A stretch of DNA of 64,000 nt from an uncultured Sutterella sp. (lineage in GTDB: Bacteria; Pseudomonadota; Gammaproteobacteria; Burkholderiales; Burkholderiaceae_F). Positions 51,012 to 60,713 of this stretch are shown in pieces (the first letter of the stretch is position 1; every line of letters begins with the position of its first letter). Where the stretch lies: NCBI GenBank assembly GCA_900754475.1, contig CAAECY010000049.1, forward strand, positions 1 through 64,000. Direction: 5' to 3'. The position numbers and the translations under genes are program-made. Below the pieces are notes generated by a model that saw nothing but the letters and a program-made list of their open reading frames with translations, did not search any database and had not been told where the DNA came from.

Positions 51012-51018
51012 GAGACCG

Positions 51019-52476
51019 ATGAAAGACGTAACGTTCAGCTCCGTGGCGGAGCTCTCCGGCATGCTCCGCGACCGTGAAGTGTCGGCCGTCGAGCTTGCCC
51101 GCCACTACCTCGATCGCATCGAAGCGCATCGCGACCTCAACGCGTTCCTCGACGTGCGCCCCGAGGCGACCCTTGCTCAGGCCGAAGAGGCCGACCGTCG
51201 CATCGCGGCGGGCGAAGCCGGTCCCCTCACGGGTATTCCGATCGCGCACAAGGACATCTTCGTGACGCGCGAATGGGCCTCCACCGCCGCGAGCCGCATG
51301 CTCGAAGGCTACATGAGCCCCTTCGACGCGACCGTGGTCGCGAAACTCAAAGAGGCGGGCATGGTGTGCCTCGGCAAGCTCAACTGCGACGAATTCGCCA
51401 TGGGCTCGGGCAACGAAAATTCCGCCTTCGGCAAGGTGTTCAACCCCTGGGACAAGAATGCGGTTCCGGGCGGCTCCTCGGGCGGCTCCTCGGCCGCCGT
51501 GGCCGCGGGCCTCGCTCCGATCGTCACCGGCACCGACACGGGCGGCTCCATTCGCGAACCCGCCGCGTTCACGGGCGTGACGGGCATCAAGCCGACCTAC
51601 GGCCGTCCGTCGCGTCTCGGGATGATCGCCTTTGCGTCGTCGCTCGATACGGCGGGCCTGCTGGCCCACTCCGCCGCCGACTGCGCTCAGGTGCTCGGCT
51701 CCATGGTCGGGTTCGACCCGCGCGATTCGACGAGCGTCGACATGCCCGCCGAAGACTTTACGCGCCACCTCGACATGAGCGTGAAGGGGCTTCGCATCGG
51801 CGTGCCCCGCTCCTGGATGCGCGAAGGGCTCGACCCCGAAGTGGCCGCCTCGATCGAATCCGTGCTCGACTTCTACCGCTCGGAAGGCGCGGAAATCGTT
51901 GAAATCGACCTCCGTCAGGCCGAACTCGGCGTGCCCGTCTACTACGTCGTCGCCTGTGCCGAAGCGAGCTCGAACCTCTCGCGCTTCGACGGCGTGCGTT
52001 ACGGCCATCGCGCGAAGGACTACACCGACATCATCGACATGATCAAGCGCTCGCGCAACGAAGGGTTCGGCCCCGAACCGAAGCGCCGCATCATGATCGG
52101 CACGTACGTGCTCTCGCACGGCTACTACGACGCCTACTACCTGAAGGCTCAGAAGGTCCGTCGACTCATCGCCCGCGAATTCCACGAAACGTTCAAGCAG
52201 GTCGACGTGATCGCCTGTCCGGTCACGACGGGTACGGCCTACGACTTCGGCGCGAACGCCGATCCGGTCTCGGCCTACCTGAGCGACCTCTACACGGTGC
52301 CCGCGTCCCTGGCCGGTCTGCCCGGCCTTTCGATGCCCTGCGGCATCCATTCGAACGGCCGTCCGATCGGCATTCAGCTCATCGGCGAAAACTTCACCGA
52401 AGCCCGCCTGCTCGGCGTTGCCGACTGCTGGCAGCGTGCGACCGACTGGCACCTGCGTCGTCCGTCGGGTTACTGA
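51019..52476 (+). CDS. gatA: Asp/Glu-tRNA amidotransferase subunit A
   Basis: 485-residue amidase-signature glutaminase. The Ser-cisSer-Lys triad region is visible: Lys in [18 protein letters not shown], the serine-rich [16 protein letters not shown], and the nucleophile segment [17 protein letters not shown]. It releases ammonia from Gln or Asn and passes it to GatB. The ATG at 51019 is preferred to an in-frame TTG at 51004, as it starts [12 protein letters not shown]. Lies 7 bp after gatC. Confidence 0.96.
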   Translation: MKDVTFSSVAELSGMLRDREVSAVELARHYLDRIEAHRDLNAFLDVRPEATLAQAEEADRRIAAGEAGPLTGIPIAHKDIFVTREWASTAASRMLEGYMSPFDATVVAKLKEAGMVCLGKLNCDEFAMGSGNENSAFGKVFNPWDKNAVPGGSSGGSSAAVAAGLAPIVTGTDTGGSIREPAAFTGVTGIKPTYGRPSRLGMIAFASSLDTAGLLAHSAADCAQVLGSMVGFDPRDSTSVDMPAEDFTRHLDMSVKGLRIGVPRSWMREGLDPEVAASIESVLDFYRSEGAEIVEIDLRQAELGVPVYYVVACAEASSNLSRFDGVRYGHRAKDYTDIIDMIKRSRNEGFGPEPKRRIMIGTYVLSHGYYDAYYLKAQKVRRLIAREFHETFKQVDVIACPVTTGTAYDFGANADPVSAYLSDLYTVPASLAGLPGLSMPCGIHSNGRPIGIQLIGENFTEARLLGVADCWQRATDWHLRRPSGY

Positions 52477-52496
52477 GTCTCAAGAGGTAAAAGAAC

Positions 52497-53945
52497 ATGC
52501 AGTGGGAAGTAGTGATCGGTCTTGAGACGCACGTGCAACTCTCGACGAACTCCAAAATCTTCTCCGGAGCGGCCCGCCGCTTCGGTCAGCCCGCGAACAC
52601 GGACGCGTGCTTCGTCGACATGGCGCTTCCGGGGAGCCTCCCGGTGCTCAACGTCGGCGCCGTCGAACGCGCCATTCGCTTCGGTCTCGCGATCGACGCG
52701 ACCGTGGCCCGTCATTCCGTTTTCGACCGCAAGAATTATTTCTACCCCGACCTTCCGAAGGGCTACCAGATCAGCCAGTTCGAGCTGCCGGTCGTCGTGG
52801 GCGGTCGCCTCACGTTCCCGGTCCAGCCGAAGAAGGGCGACCCCTACGTGAAGACGATCAACCTGACGCGCGCGCACCTCGAAGAGGACGCGGGCAAGTC
52901 CATTCACGGCCTGGTGCACGGCTGCTCCGGGATCGACCTCAACCGTGCGGGCACGCCGCTCCTTGAGATCGTGACCGAGCCCGAACTGCGCTCCTCGGCC
53001 GAAGCCGTGGGCTACGCCAAGGCGCTTCACGCGCTCGTCGTCTGGCTCGGCATTTCGGACGGCAACCTTCAGGAAGGGAACTTCCGATGCGACGCGAACG
53101 TCTCCGTTCGTCCCGTGGGCGAAACCGCCTTCGGCACGCGTTGCGAAATCAAGAACCTCAATTCGTTCCGCTTCCTCCAGGAAGCGATCGACTACGAAGT
53201 GCGTCGTCAGATCGAGGTGCTTGAGGACGGCGGCAAGATCGTTCAGGCCACGCGCCTTTACGACCCCGACAAGGGCGAAACCCGCGTCATGCGCACGAAG
53301 GAAGACTCGATGGACTATCGGTACTTCCCCGATCCCGATCTGCTGCCGCTTGAAATCGGCGAAGACTGGATCGAACGCGTTCGCGCCGACATGCCCGAGC
53401 TGCCGCAGCAGCTCCAGAAGCGCCTGACGACGGAATTCGGCCTGCCCGAGTACGACGCCGGCATTCTGACGGCGAGCCGCGACGTGGCGGACTACTACCT
53501 GCGCGTCGCCGAGCTCGTCTCCGACCGCAAGATGGCCGCCAACTGGGTGATGGGCGAACTTTCCGCCGCGCTCAACCAGACGGAAGGCGCCGCGTTTGCC
53601 GACGCGCCCGTCAAGCCCGAAATGCTCGCGGGCATTCTCGGTCGCATTCTCGACGGCACGATCAACCAGAAGGGTGCCCGTCAGGTGTTCGAAGCCATGT
53701 GGGCGGGCGAAGGCGACGACGTCGATCAGCTGATCGAAGCCAAGGGTCTGAAGCAGATTTCGGATGCGGGCGCGCTCGAAGCGATCATCGACGAAGTGCT
53801 CGCCAACAACGCGAAGTCCGTGGAGGAATTCCGCTCGGGCAAGCAAAAGGCCTTCAACGCGCTCGTCGGTCAGTGCATGAAGGCGACGAAGGGCAAGGCC
53901 AATCCCGCACAGGTGAACGAACTTCTGCGCAAGAAGCTCGCCTGA
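52497..53945 (+). CDS. gatB: Asp/Glu-tRNA amidotransferase subunit B
   Basis: 482-residue kinase/amidotransferase that activates and amidates misacylated tRNA. Signature elements are [20 protein letters not shown] at the N-terminus, the cradle [19 protein letters not shown] and EDAGKSIHG, then [11 protein letters not shown]. The C-terminal YqeY-like tail ends [10 protein letters not shown]. It ends the gatCAB operon before a strong terminator. Confidence 0.97.
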   Translation: MQWEVVIGLETHVQLSTNSKIFSGAARRFGQPANTDACFVDMALPGSLPVLNVGAVERAIRFGLAIDATVARHSVFDRKNYFYPDLPKGYQISQFELPVVVGGRLTFPVQPKKGDPYVKTINLTRAHLEEDAGKSIHGLVHGCSGIDLNRAGTPLLEIVTEPELRSSAEAVGYAKALHALVVWLGISDGNLQEGNFRCDANVSVRPVGETAFGTRCEIKNLNSFRFLQEAIDYEVRRQIEVLEDGGKIVQATRLYDPDKGETRVMRTKEDSMDYRYFPDPDLLPLEIGEDWIERVRADMPELPQQLQKRLTTEFGLPEYDAGILTASRDVADYYLRVAELVSDRKMAANWVMGELSAALNQTEGAAFADAPVKPEMLAGILGRILDGTINQKGARQVFEAMWAGEGDDVDQLIEAKGLKQISDAGALEAIIDEVLANNAKSVEEFRSGKQKAFNALVGQCMKATKGKANPAQVNELLRKKLA

Positions 53946-53974
53946 TCGGACGCGACCGAAAGGCCGCTCAAAGA

Positions 53975-54021
53975 AAAGCCCCGCTTCGACCCTCCTTCGG
54001 GAGGGTTCGAGACGGGGCTTT
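53975..54021. terminator. Strong bidirectional terminator between gatB and pyrE
   Basis: Long stem: AAAGCCCCGCTTCGACCCTCC pairs (with one internal mismatch region) with its complement around a TTCG tetraloop, followed by TTTTTGAT and preceded by an A-run. Serves both converging genes. Confidence 0.9.
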
Positions 54022-54046
54022 TTGATGGGGCGAAAGGTGCCCGGCC

Positions 54047-54724
54047 TCAGGCGCCGTAACGGGCGCGGTACGCGGCGACGGCGTCGCGGTAGGCGGAGGC
54101 CGCCACGGCCTTTTCCGTCGTGCCGTCCATGAAGGCGAGCAGGTCCTTCAGGTTGATGATGGAAACGACGTTGATGCCGAACGTCGTTTCGACGTCCTGA
54201 ACGGCCGAGGTCGGCGTCGTTTCAACGGCGTTGCCGCCCTTTTCCATGCGGTCGAGCGCGATCAGCACGCCCGAGGGATGGGCGCCGGCGGCTTCGATGA
54301 TGCGAACGGATTCGCGCACCGAGGTGCCCGCCGAAATCACGTCGTCGACGATCACGATGCGGCCTTCGAGGGGCGAACCCACGATCGTGCCGCCTTCGCC
54401 GTGGTCCTTGGCTTCCTTGCGGTTGAAGGCCCAGGGCACGTCGCAGCCGAGACGCGAGAGGTTCATCGCAACGCTCGCCGCAAGCGGAATGCCCTTGTAG
54501 GCGGGCCCGAAAATCATGTCGAACTCGATCTTGCCGGCGTCGCGGGCGGCGAGGAGCGTCTGGGCGTAGAAGGCGCCGAGGCGGTCGAGGAGCGAGCCCG
54601 TGTTGAAAAGACCCGCGTTGAAGAAATAGGGGGAAAGGCGGCCGGCCTTCGTCTTGAACTCGCCGAAGCGGAGCACGTTGGCCTCGAGCGCGAACTCGAT
54701 GAACTGTTGCTGGATGGTCTGCAT
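54047..54724 (-). CDS. pyrE: Orotate phosphoribosyltransferase
   Basis: 225 residues, fifth step of UMP synthesis. FKTKAGRLSPYFFNAGLFN starts the substrate hood, GPAYKGIPLAASVAM is the flexible loop region, FNRKEAKDHGEGGTIVG follows, and the PRPP motif is IVIVDDVISAGTSVRE. The ATG at 54724 is chosen from conserved MQTIQQQFIEFALE; an upstream reading to 54820 would cover its own promoter. Confidence 0.96.
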   Translation of the reverse strand: MQTIQQQFIEFALEANVLRFGEFKTKAGRLSPYFFNAGLFNTGSLLDRLGAFYAQTLLAARDAGKIEFDMIFGPAYKGIPLAASVAMNLSRLGCDVPWAFNRKEAKDHGEGGTIVGSPLEGRIVIVDDVISAGTSVRESVRIIEAAGAHPSGVLIALDRMEKGGNAVETTPTSAVQDVETTFGINVVSIINLKDLLAFMDGTTEKAVAASAYRDAVAAYRARYGA

Positions 54725-54817
54725 GATGGATGGGATAAACGGGTGCGACGCCGAGCCGATCGGCGGTGCGTCCTGAGATAATGGCCCGACGAACGAGCGC
54801 CCCGAGCGCCCGTCCGA

Positions 54818-54835
54818 CATAATTTACAAATTATA
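54818..54835. promoter_or_regulatory. Overlapping divergent promoters of pyrE and xth
   Basis: ATAATTTACAAATTAT (54819-54834) is a 16-bp inverted repeat. It gives a perfect TATAAT -10 on the minus strand (54835-54830, toward pyrE) and CATAAT on the plus strand (54818-54823, toward xth). -35 regions are weak on both sides. The symmetry might also be a regulator site. Confidence 0.5.
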
Positions 54836-54903
54836 CCCCGCAGGTTTTCGCCGTCCCGACGGAGGGCGACCGGGTGTCCGAGGCGGGGATTTACGGAGTC
54901 GAC

Positions 54904-55695
54904 ATGTACCGCATCGTTACCTTCAATGCCAACGGCATACGTTCCGCCGCCGACAAGGGCTTTTTCCGATGGTTTGCCGAACAGAACGCGGACTGCCTCT
55001 GCGTACAGGAACTGAAGGCGCACGAAGCGGACATTCCGGCCGCCCTTCGCGAACTGCCGGGCTACTACGGGTACTTCCACTGCGCCGAAAAGAAGGGCTA
55101 CTCCGGGTGCGGCCTCTGGACGAAGGTTAAGCCGCTTGCCGTGCGAACGGGTTTCGGCGTCGAAGAGTTCGACCGCGAGGGCCGCTACGTCGAAGCCGAC
55201 TTCGGTCACTTGGTCGTCATTTCCTGCTATTTCCCCTCGGGGAGCAGCTCCGAAGAGCGTCAGGCCGCCAAGTTCCGCTTCCTCGACGTCTTTTTGCCGC
55301 ACTTGGAGGCGCTGCGCGCGAGCGGAAAGGAGATCGTCCTCTGCGGCGACGTCAATATCGCGCACAAAGAGATCGACCTCAAGAACTGGAAGGGCAACCT
55401 CAAAAACTCGGGCTTTCTGCCCGAAGAGCGTCAGTGGCTGACGCAACTTTTCGAGGGTGACCGCTGGGTGGACGTTTTCCGCAAGCTCGACCCCCGACCC
55501 GAGCGCTACACGTGGTGGAGCCAGCGCGGGCAGGCGCGGGCGAAGAACGTCGGTTGGCGCATCGACTACCAGATCGCCACGCCGGGCCTCGCGGCCCGCG
55601 CGAAGGCGACCGACATCTACGCCGCGGAGAAGTTCTCGGATCACGCTCCGCTTACCGTCGACTACGATCTCGGAGATTCGCATCATGGCGCGTAA
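54904..55695 (+). CDS. xth: Exodeoxyribonuclease III
   Basis: 263-residue AP endonuclease/3' exonuclease of the EEP fold. Catalytic motifs are TFNANGIRSA near the N-terminus, CVQELKAHEADIP with metal-binding Glu, GYSGCGLWTKVKP, CGDVNIAHKEIDLKN, and the C-terminal VGWRIDYQIATPGL and EKFSDHAPLTVDYD with the catalytic His. Acts in base-excision repair. The ATG at 54904 follows GGAG. It overlaps the next gene by 11 bp. Confidence 0.95.
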   Translation: MYRIVTFNANGIRSAADKGFFRWFAEQNADCLCVQELKAHEADIPAALRELPGYYGYFHCAEKKGYSGCGLWTKVKPLAVRTGFGVEEFDREGRYVEADFGHLVVISCYFPSGSSSEERQAAKFRFLDVFLPHLEALRASGKEIVLCGDVNIAHKEIDLKNWKGNLKNSGFLPEERQWLTQLFEGDRWVDVFRKLDPRPERYTWWSQRGQARAKNVGWRIDYQIATPGLAARAKATDIYAAEKFSDHAPLTVDYDLGDSHHGA

Positions 55696-56407
55696 ATCCC
55701 GTCGTTCGGCCCCGACGCTGGCCGACATTCTGTTTTCCCAAGGGTTCGGCACGCGCTACGACTGCGCGCAGATCGTGGCGGCGGGCGCCGTGCGGATCGA
55801 CGGCGTCGTTCGGGACGATCCCAACGAGGAGATGGATCCCGAAGGGCTCGTCTTCACGTATCGCGGGGTCGAGTGGCCCGTGTGCGAACACGTGCTCATA
55901 GCGCTCAACAAGCCGACCGGGTACGAGTGTTCGACGAAGCCCTCGGCCCACCCCTCGGTGATGAGTCTTTTGCCCGGACAGTTTCGCCGCCGCAACGTGC
56001 AGCCGATCGGGCGGCTCGACGCGGATACGACGGGGCTTTTGCTCCTCACCGACGACGGCGCGTTGAACCACCGCCTCATCCACCCCAAAAAGCACGTCGA
56101 GAAGGTCTACGAGGTGACGCTCAAGCACCCCGCCGCCGAGGACATCTGCACGCGACTCACGCAGGGCGTGGTGCTCGACGACGATCCGAAGCCCGTGGCC
56201 GCGAAGGATGCCGTGTTGGTGACGCCGACCCACCTGCGCATGACGCTTCTCGAAGGGAAGTACCACCAGGTGAAGCGCATGGTTGCCGCCTGCGGCAACC
56301 GCGTCGAGGCGCTCCACCGCAGTCGGGTCGGAGCGTTCGTGCTGCCCGAGTCGCTCGCGCCCGGCGAGTGGATGTGGATCGATCGGGAAAGCGTCTTGGG
56401 CGGTTGA
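55685..56407 (+). CDS. 16S rRNA pseudouridine synthase, RsuA-type
   Basis: 240 residues. An N-terminal S4 RNA-binding domain (TLADILFSQGFGTRYDCAQI) is joined to the RsuA/RluB/E/F catalytic domain with the active-site Asp in IGRLDADTTGLLLLTDDGAL, preceded by LNKPTGYECSTK and followed by TLLEGKYHQVKRMVAACGNR. The short length and sequence fit RsuA (pseudouridine 516 of 16S rRNA) better than RluB, but the exact target is inferred. Starts within the end of xth. Confidence 0.88.
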   Translation: MARKSRRSAPTLADILFSQGFGTRYDCAQIVAAGAVRIDGVVRDDPNEEMDPEGLVFTYRGVEWPVCEHVLIALNKPTGYECSTKPSAHPSVMSLLPGQFRRRNVQPIGRLDADTTGLLLLTDDGALNHRLIHPKKHVEKVYEVTLKHPAAEDICTRLTQGVVLDDDPKPVAAKDAVLVTPTHLRMTLLEGKYHQVKRMVAACGNRVEALHRSRVGAFVLPESLAPGEWMWIDRESVLGG

Positions 56408-56431
56408 CAAGGATTGATAAGGGAAGGTCGC

Positions 56432-57736
56432 ATGCAGGAGAGAGTTGTCCGCGGATGGGACGTGGTGCGGGTCTATGCGGAGCCGGCCAGTCTTCGAATG
56501 TTCTTTTTCGGATTCAGCTCGGGGCTTCCCCTGCTGCTCGTCCTCGGGACGCTCTCCTTTTGGCTGCGCGAGGCCGGGGTCGACCTCAAGACGATCGGCT
56601 TTTTGTCCTGGGTCGGCTTGGTGTACGGCTTCAAATGGGTCTGGGCGCCCGCGATCGACCGCGTGCGGCTCCCCTTTCTCTCCGCACGCCTCGGGCGGCG
56701 CCGTGCCTGGCTCGTCGTCGCGCAGACGGGCATTGTCGGCGCGTTGATCGGGCTTTCTCAAACCGATCCCGCCGCGTCGCTCGCCTGGACCGCGGCGTGG
56801 GCGCTCTTGACGGCGTTTGCGTCCGCAACGCAGGACATCGCGCTCGACGCGTACCGCATCGAGTCCGCGCAGAGCGACCGTCAGGCGGCCTTGGCCGCCA
56901 TGTACCAGACGGGGTATCGCATCGCCATGATCTGGTCGGGCGCCGGGGCGCTTGCGGTGGCGGCGTGGGCGCAGAGCGCCGAGGGCTACGAACAGGCCGC
57001 CTGGAGCGCGAGCTACCTCGTCATGGCGGCCTCGGCCGGCGTGGGGCTCGTGACGAGCCTTCTCGCGCCCGAACCCGAGACGGCGCCCGTGCCGCGCGAA
57101 CGACCGTCGGCGGCCGCGCTTCTTGAGCCTTTTGCGGACTTTTTCCGCCGTTTCGGGCGCTGGGCCGCGGTGGTGCTCCTTCTGATCGCCACGTATCGGA
57201 TTTCCGACGTGGTGATGGGCATCATGGCGAACCCCTTCTATCAGGATCTCGGTTTCACCAAGCAGGAAGTGGCGGCCGTCTCCAAGGTGTTTGGGGTCGT
57301 GATGACGCTCGCGGGGGCGTTTGCGGGCGGCGCGGTGACGATGAAGCTCGGCGTCAATCGGGCGCTCTTCATCGGCGCACTGCTCTCCTGCCTCACGAAT
57401 CTCCTGTTTGCCGTACTTGCCGCCGTCGGGCCGAATCTCGCGTTTCTCGCCGTCGTCGTTTCGGCCGACAACCTCGCGGCGGGCCTGGCGAGCGCCGCGT
57501 TCGTGGCGTACCTCTCGGGGCTCACTTCGAGCGCCTACTCGGCGACGCAGTACGCGCTTTTCAGCTCGCTGATGCTCCTCTTGCCCAAATTCCTGGCGGG
57601 TTTTTCGGGCGTTGCGGTCGAAGCCGTGGGGTACTCGGGCTTTTTCGTGGCGACCTCCGTGATCGGCGTACCCGTGGCGCTTCTGGTGCTCCTAGCGGAG
57701 CGGGCCGCCCGCGAAGAGCGGCGCTCCGAAGCATGA
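56432..57736 (+). CDS. AmpG-like MFS permease (muropeptide transporter family)
   Basis: 434-residue, about twelve-helix major facilitator. Opening residues SLRMFFFGFSSGLPLLLVLG and WLREAGVDLKTIGFLSWVGL, then KWVWAPAIDRVRLP, and ATQDIALDAYRIE are the AmpG/acetyl-CoA transporter-like (SLC33-like) signature. AmpG imports anhydro-muropeptides for wall recycling. The ATG at 56432 follows GGAAGG; an in-frame TTG at 56414 is rejected. It follows the RsuA-type gene by 24 bp and ends at a terminator. Confidence 0.85.
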   Translation: MQERVVRGWDVVRVYAEPASLRMFFFGFSSGLPLLLVLGTLSFWLREAGVDLKTIGFLSWVGLVYGFKWVWAPAIDRVRLPFLSARLGRRRAWLVVAQTGIVGALIGLSQTDPAASLAWTAAWALLTAFASATQDIALDAYRIESAQSDRQAALAAMYQTGYRIAMIWSGAGALAVAAWAQSAEGYEQAAWSASYLVMAASAGVGLVTSLLAPEPETAPVPRERPSAAALLEPFADFFRRFGRWAAVVLLLIATYRISDVVMGIMANPFYQDLGFTKQEVAAVSKVFGVVMTLAGAFAGGAVTMKLGVNRALFIGALLSCLTNLLFAVLAAVGPNLAFLAVVVSADNLAAGLASAAFVAYLSGLTSSAYSATQYALFSSLMLLLPKFLAGFSGVAVEAVGYSGFFVATSVIGVPVALLVLLAERAAREERRSEA

Positions 57737-57739
57737 AAA

Positions 57740-57772
57740 AAGCGGCACCCCGCTTTCTGCGGGATGCCGCTT
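57740..57772. terminator. Bidirectional terminator between AmpG-like and UPF0149 genes
   Basis: AAGCGGCACCCCGC / GCGGGATGCCGCTT arms with a 5-nt loop, with an A-run on the left (T-run for the minus strand). Suits the minus-strand PTS operon best. Confidence 0.82.
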
Positions 57773-57801
57773 GGGAGTTCGGGTGAGGATGCCGAACGTC
57801 C

Positions 57802-58506
57802 TCAGTCCTTGCGGCGTCGGGCGGTGCGGACGTTCCCGCGGCCCTTGCCCGAGGCGGGGCCTTTGCGACCCTTCGCGCCGTTCTTTTTCTCCGCGCGGCG
57901 CCAGCCGCGGGTGATTTCGGCCACGCGGGCGACGCTTTCCGCCAGATCGCCGAGCGCGTCGTCGTAATTCTCGAAGGGGCTCTCTTCGTTGAGCTGCTCC
58001 TGCATGGGCAGAAGGTCGCCCGCCAACTCTTCGGGCATGTGACGCAGGATGCCGATCAGCGCGGAGGCAAGCGCCTCGTTGTCTTCTTCGCGAAGCCCGG
58101 GCCAGCGGTCCATGACTTCCCAGAAGCCCGCCGCGAAGGGCGCAAGGGCGGCGATGGTTTCCGTCTCGTGCTCGTCGTCCTCGTCGGGCTCGTAGACGAT
58201 CGGATCGATCGGGCGGCCCGCCTTGAGGTCGCGTTCGATCGAGTTGAAGCGTCGGAAGACGAGGTCTTCGAGGTCCTGCTGGGCCCGGCGGTCCGCAAGC
58301 ACGGCCTCGGAACGGCTGCGCACGTCGAAGACGCGCAGCATCCATTCCCCGACGGGCGGGCGCTTCGGCAGGCAGACGAGGGCCGTGAGGTACCCGTCGA
58401 GATGGTCGGCTTCCATCGGCTCGTAGGGTTCGGGGATGCCGGCCAAAAGTTCGCCGAGGAGGACGAATTCCTCGTCGGAGAGCGGGCGGTCGAAGGGGGT
58501 TGTCAT
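57802..58506 (-). CDS. UPF0149 (YecA/YgfB-like) family protein with basic C-terminal tail
   Basis: 234 residues. The UPF0149 helical core is seen in LSDEEFVLLGELLAGIPEPY, MEADHLDGYLTALVCLP, FAAGFWEVMDRWPGL and LASALIGILRHMP. Members such as YecA often end in a SEC-C zinc motif; here the end is a Lys/Arg/Gly-rich tail (about 203-234, GWRRAEKKNGAKGRKG) without Cys, suggesting nucleic-acid or ribosome contact instead. The start overlaps the ptsI stop (ATGA), so it is coupled to the PTS genes. Function unknown. Confidence 0.8.
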   Translation of the reverse strand: MTTPFDRPLSDEEFVLLGELLAGIPEPYEPMEADHLDGYLTALVCLPKRPPVGEWMLRVFDVRSRSEAVLADRRAQQDLEDLVFRRFNSIERDLKAGRPIDPIVYEPDEDDEHETETIAALAPFAAGFWEVMDRWPGLREEDNEALASALIGILRHMPEELAGDLLPMQEQLNEESPFENYDDALGDLAESVARVAEITRGWRRAEKKNGAKGRKGPASGKGRGNVRTARRRKD

Positions 58507-60380
58507 TGTGCTGTCTCCTGATTCTGAGCGGAGAGATACTGCGCCTGATGGTCCTCGACGGCCTTTCGGACGCTCTCGGACGTGCGACGCCGGAGCAGAC
58601 GTCCGGCAAACGTTTCCGCATCTTCGATGTCGATGCGCAGGATTCTAGCCTTAACGGCCGGGATGCTGGAGGCGTCCATCGAGAGCGTGCGGCACCCGAG
58701 ACCCAAGAAAAATTCCGTGAGGTCGGGTCGCCCGGCTATTTCGCCGCAGACGGAAATTTCTTTGCCCGCGCCGCAGACGCGCCGTACGGCCTCGGCGATG
58801 AAGCGCAGCACCGCGGGATGGCACTCGTCGTAATACTCGGACACGGTCGCGTTCGCGCGGTCGGTGGCGAGGGTGTACTGCACGAGGTCGTTCGTGCCGA
58901 CCGAGAAGAAGTCGAGCACCGGGATGAGGTCGCGAATCATCGCGACCGCGGCGGGCACTTCCACCATGCCGCCCACTTCGATGCCGGTGCCGTAGCGTTC
59001 GCCCGCTTCGTCGAGCTCCCGCTTGGCTTCGTCGATCAGGTCGCGGGCCCGTTTGACGTCGGTGGGCGAGGTGACCATCGGAAGCAGAATCCGGACGGGA
59101 CCGGCGGACGAGGCGCGCAGAATCGCCCGCAGCTGCGTCCTGAGAAGCTGCGGGTAGGCGAAGGTGAAGCGCAGCCCCCTCAGGCCGAGCGACGGATTGA
59201 ATTCCTCGCGGTCGGCGTCGCCCAAAAGCGCCATTGCTTCGGGCGAGAGGGCCTTGTCCGCGCCGAGATCGGCCGTACGGATGGTGACGGGCTTGCCTTT
59301 CATCGAGCGGATCACCCGCAGGTAGGCCTCGTACTGCTCGTCTTCGCCCGGCAGATCCGAGCGGTTGAGAAAGAGAAACTCGGTTCGGAAGAGCCCGATC
59401 CCTTCCGCACCCGCCTTGTGGGCGTCGGGGAGGTCGTCGGGCAGGGCGATGTTCGCAAGGAGCGTGACGCCCGTGCCGTCCGTTGTGGCGGCGGAAACGC
59501 CCTTCAGTTTGACGAGGTTGCGCTTCTGGCGCTTGAGTTCCCGCATGCGCAGGCGCGCCGCCTTGGCCTGTTCGGCGGTCGGGGCGAGCTCGAGCCGGTT
59601 CTCGTCGGCGTTGACGAGAACGCGCTGACCGTTGTGCAGCTCTTCGCGCGCGCCGGTGACGCCGACGAGGGTCGGGATCTCGAAGCCGTGCGCGAGAATG
59701 GCCGCGTGGCTCGTGATGCTGCCTTCTTCGAGAACGATCCCGACGATGTCGAGGTCGTCGCGCTCGCGCAGCTGGAGCATGTCCGTGGGGTCGAGCTGGT
59801 CGACGACGAGAATGACCTTGTCGGCCACCGTTTCGACGTCTTCGAGGCTCGCATCCGAGCGACGGCCGGCCAGAAGCCGCTGCACGCGTTGTACGACGTG
59901 CGCGATGTCCTTGACGCGTTCGCGCAGGTACGCGTCGTCGATCTGATCGAATTCGCGGCGCGTTTGCTCGAGGCGCAGCGACAGCGCCCATTCGGCGTTC
60001 ACGAGCTTGGAGCGGATGATGTCCAGCGTGTCGTTGAGCAGCGTCGGATCCTTGAGGATCATGCGATGCACGTCGACGAAGGTCGACGCTTCGGCGGGCA
60101 TTTCTTCGTCTTCGAGACGATCGGCGAGCGCCGTGAGTTGCTTGTCGACCGCGGAGATCGCCATGCGCAGGCGCTGGCACTCGCCGCGAACCGCCGTTTT
60201 GTCGATGAAAAACTGCGGAACTTCCAGGTCGGCGGACGAAAAAAGGAGCACCGTCCCGCAGGACATGCCCGGATAGGCCGACAGGCCCGCAAGAAAGGCG
60301 GGCGGCGAAGAGGGCTCGACGGCGGGTTGCGGCGACTCGTCGACGACGCCCTCGGGGGCGACGGTAAGAGGTTCGCTCAT
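58503..60380 (-). CDS. ptsI: PTS enzyme I (PEP-protein phosphotransferase)
   Basis: 625 residues. A 30-residue Pro/Ser-rich N-terminal extension precedes the standard enzyme. The phosphorylated His225 lies in EEGSITSHAAILAHGFEIP. The PEP-binding C-terminal barrel has GIGLFRTEFLFL, LGLRGLRFTFAYPQLLRTQL, MVEVPAAVAMI, and GTNDLVQYTLATDR, with the catalytic Cys in ISVCGEIAGRPDL. It takes phosphate from PEP and passes it to HPr. Lies 25 bp after the HPr gene. Confidence 0.95.
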   Translation of the reverse strand: MSEPLTVAPEGVVDESPQPAVEPSSPPAFLAGLSAYPGMSCGTVLLFSSADLEVPQFFIDKTAVRGECQRLRMAISAVDKQLTALADRLEDEEMPAEASTFVDVHRMILKDPTLLNDTLDIIRSKLVNAEWALSLRLEQTRREFDQIDDAYLRERVKDIAHVVQRVQRLLAGRRSDASLEDVETVADKVILVVDQLDPTDMLQLRERDDLDIVGIVLEEGSITSHAAILAHGFEIPTLVGVTGAREELHNGQRVLVNADENRLELAPTAEQAKAARLRMRELKRQKRNLVKLKGVSAATTDGTGVTLLANIALPDDLPDAHKAGAEGIGLFRTEFLFLNRSDLPGEDEQYEAYLRVIRSMKGKPVTIRTADLGADKALSPEAMALLGDADREEFNPSLGLRGLRFTFAYPQLLRTQLRAILRASSAGPVRILLPMVTSPTDVKRARDLIDEAKRELDEAGERYGTGIEVGGMVEVPAAVAMIRDLIPVLDFFSVGTNDLVQYTLATDRANATVSEYYDECHPAVLRFIAEAVRRVCGAGKEISVCGEIAGRPDLTEFFLGLGCRTLSMDASSIPAVKARILRIDIEDAETFAGRLLRRRTSESVRKAVEDHQAQYLSAQNQETAQ

Positions 60381-60405
60381 CTCTCAGCTTCCTTCGCGAG
60401 GGGGA

Positions 60406-60675
60406 TCAATCAGGTTCGCCGAAGCGGGTCTCGAAAAGTTCGACGATGTGGCGCAGGGCGCTCGCTTCGTCGGGGCCGTCGACGCAGACGACGAGCTCGG
60501 TGCCCTTGGGCAGAGCCATCGTCATGAGGCCGAGAATCGACTTGGCGTCGACCGTTCGGACCTTGTCCTTCAGCAGGATGCTGCTTTCGTAGAGGTTGGC
60601 GGTCTTCGCGAGAAGGGCGGAGGGGCGCGCGTGCAAGCCGAGACGGTTTTTGACGGTAAGGGATTGAGTGAGCAT
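60406..60675 (-). CDS. ptsH: Phosphocarrier protein HPr
   Basis: 89 residues. The active His15 is in NRLGLHARPSALLAK, and Ser46 is preserved in VDAKSILGLMTMAL, so regulation by an HPr kinase is possible if one exists elsewhere. Normal length. Between the EIIA and EI genes, which fits a relay EI to HPr to EIIA. Confidence 0.96.
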   Translation of the reverse strand: MLTQSLTVKNRLGLHARPSALLAKTANLYESSILLKDKVRTVDAKSILGLMTMALPKGTELVVCVDGPDEASALRHIVELFETRFGEPD

Positions 60676-60713
60676 CGACGAAACTCCGGGAGCCGGATGG
60701 AAAAGACGAGGCG

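Noticed and set aside
51004..51018. Upstream TTG start for gatA
   Set aside because: The ATG at 51019 matches the GatA N-terminus and has a suitable ribosome-binding site; the TTG would overlap the end of gatC.
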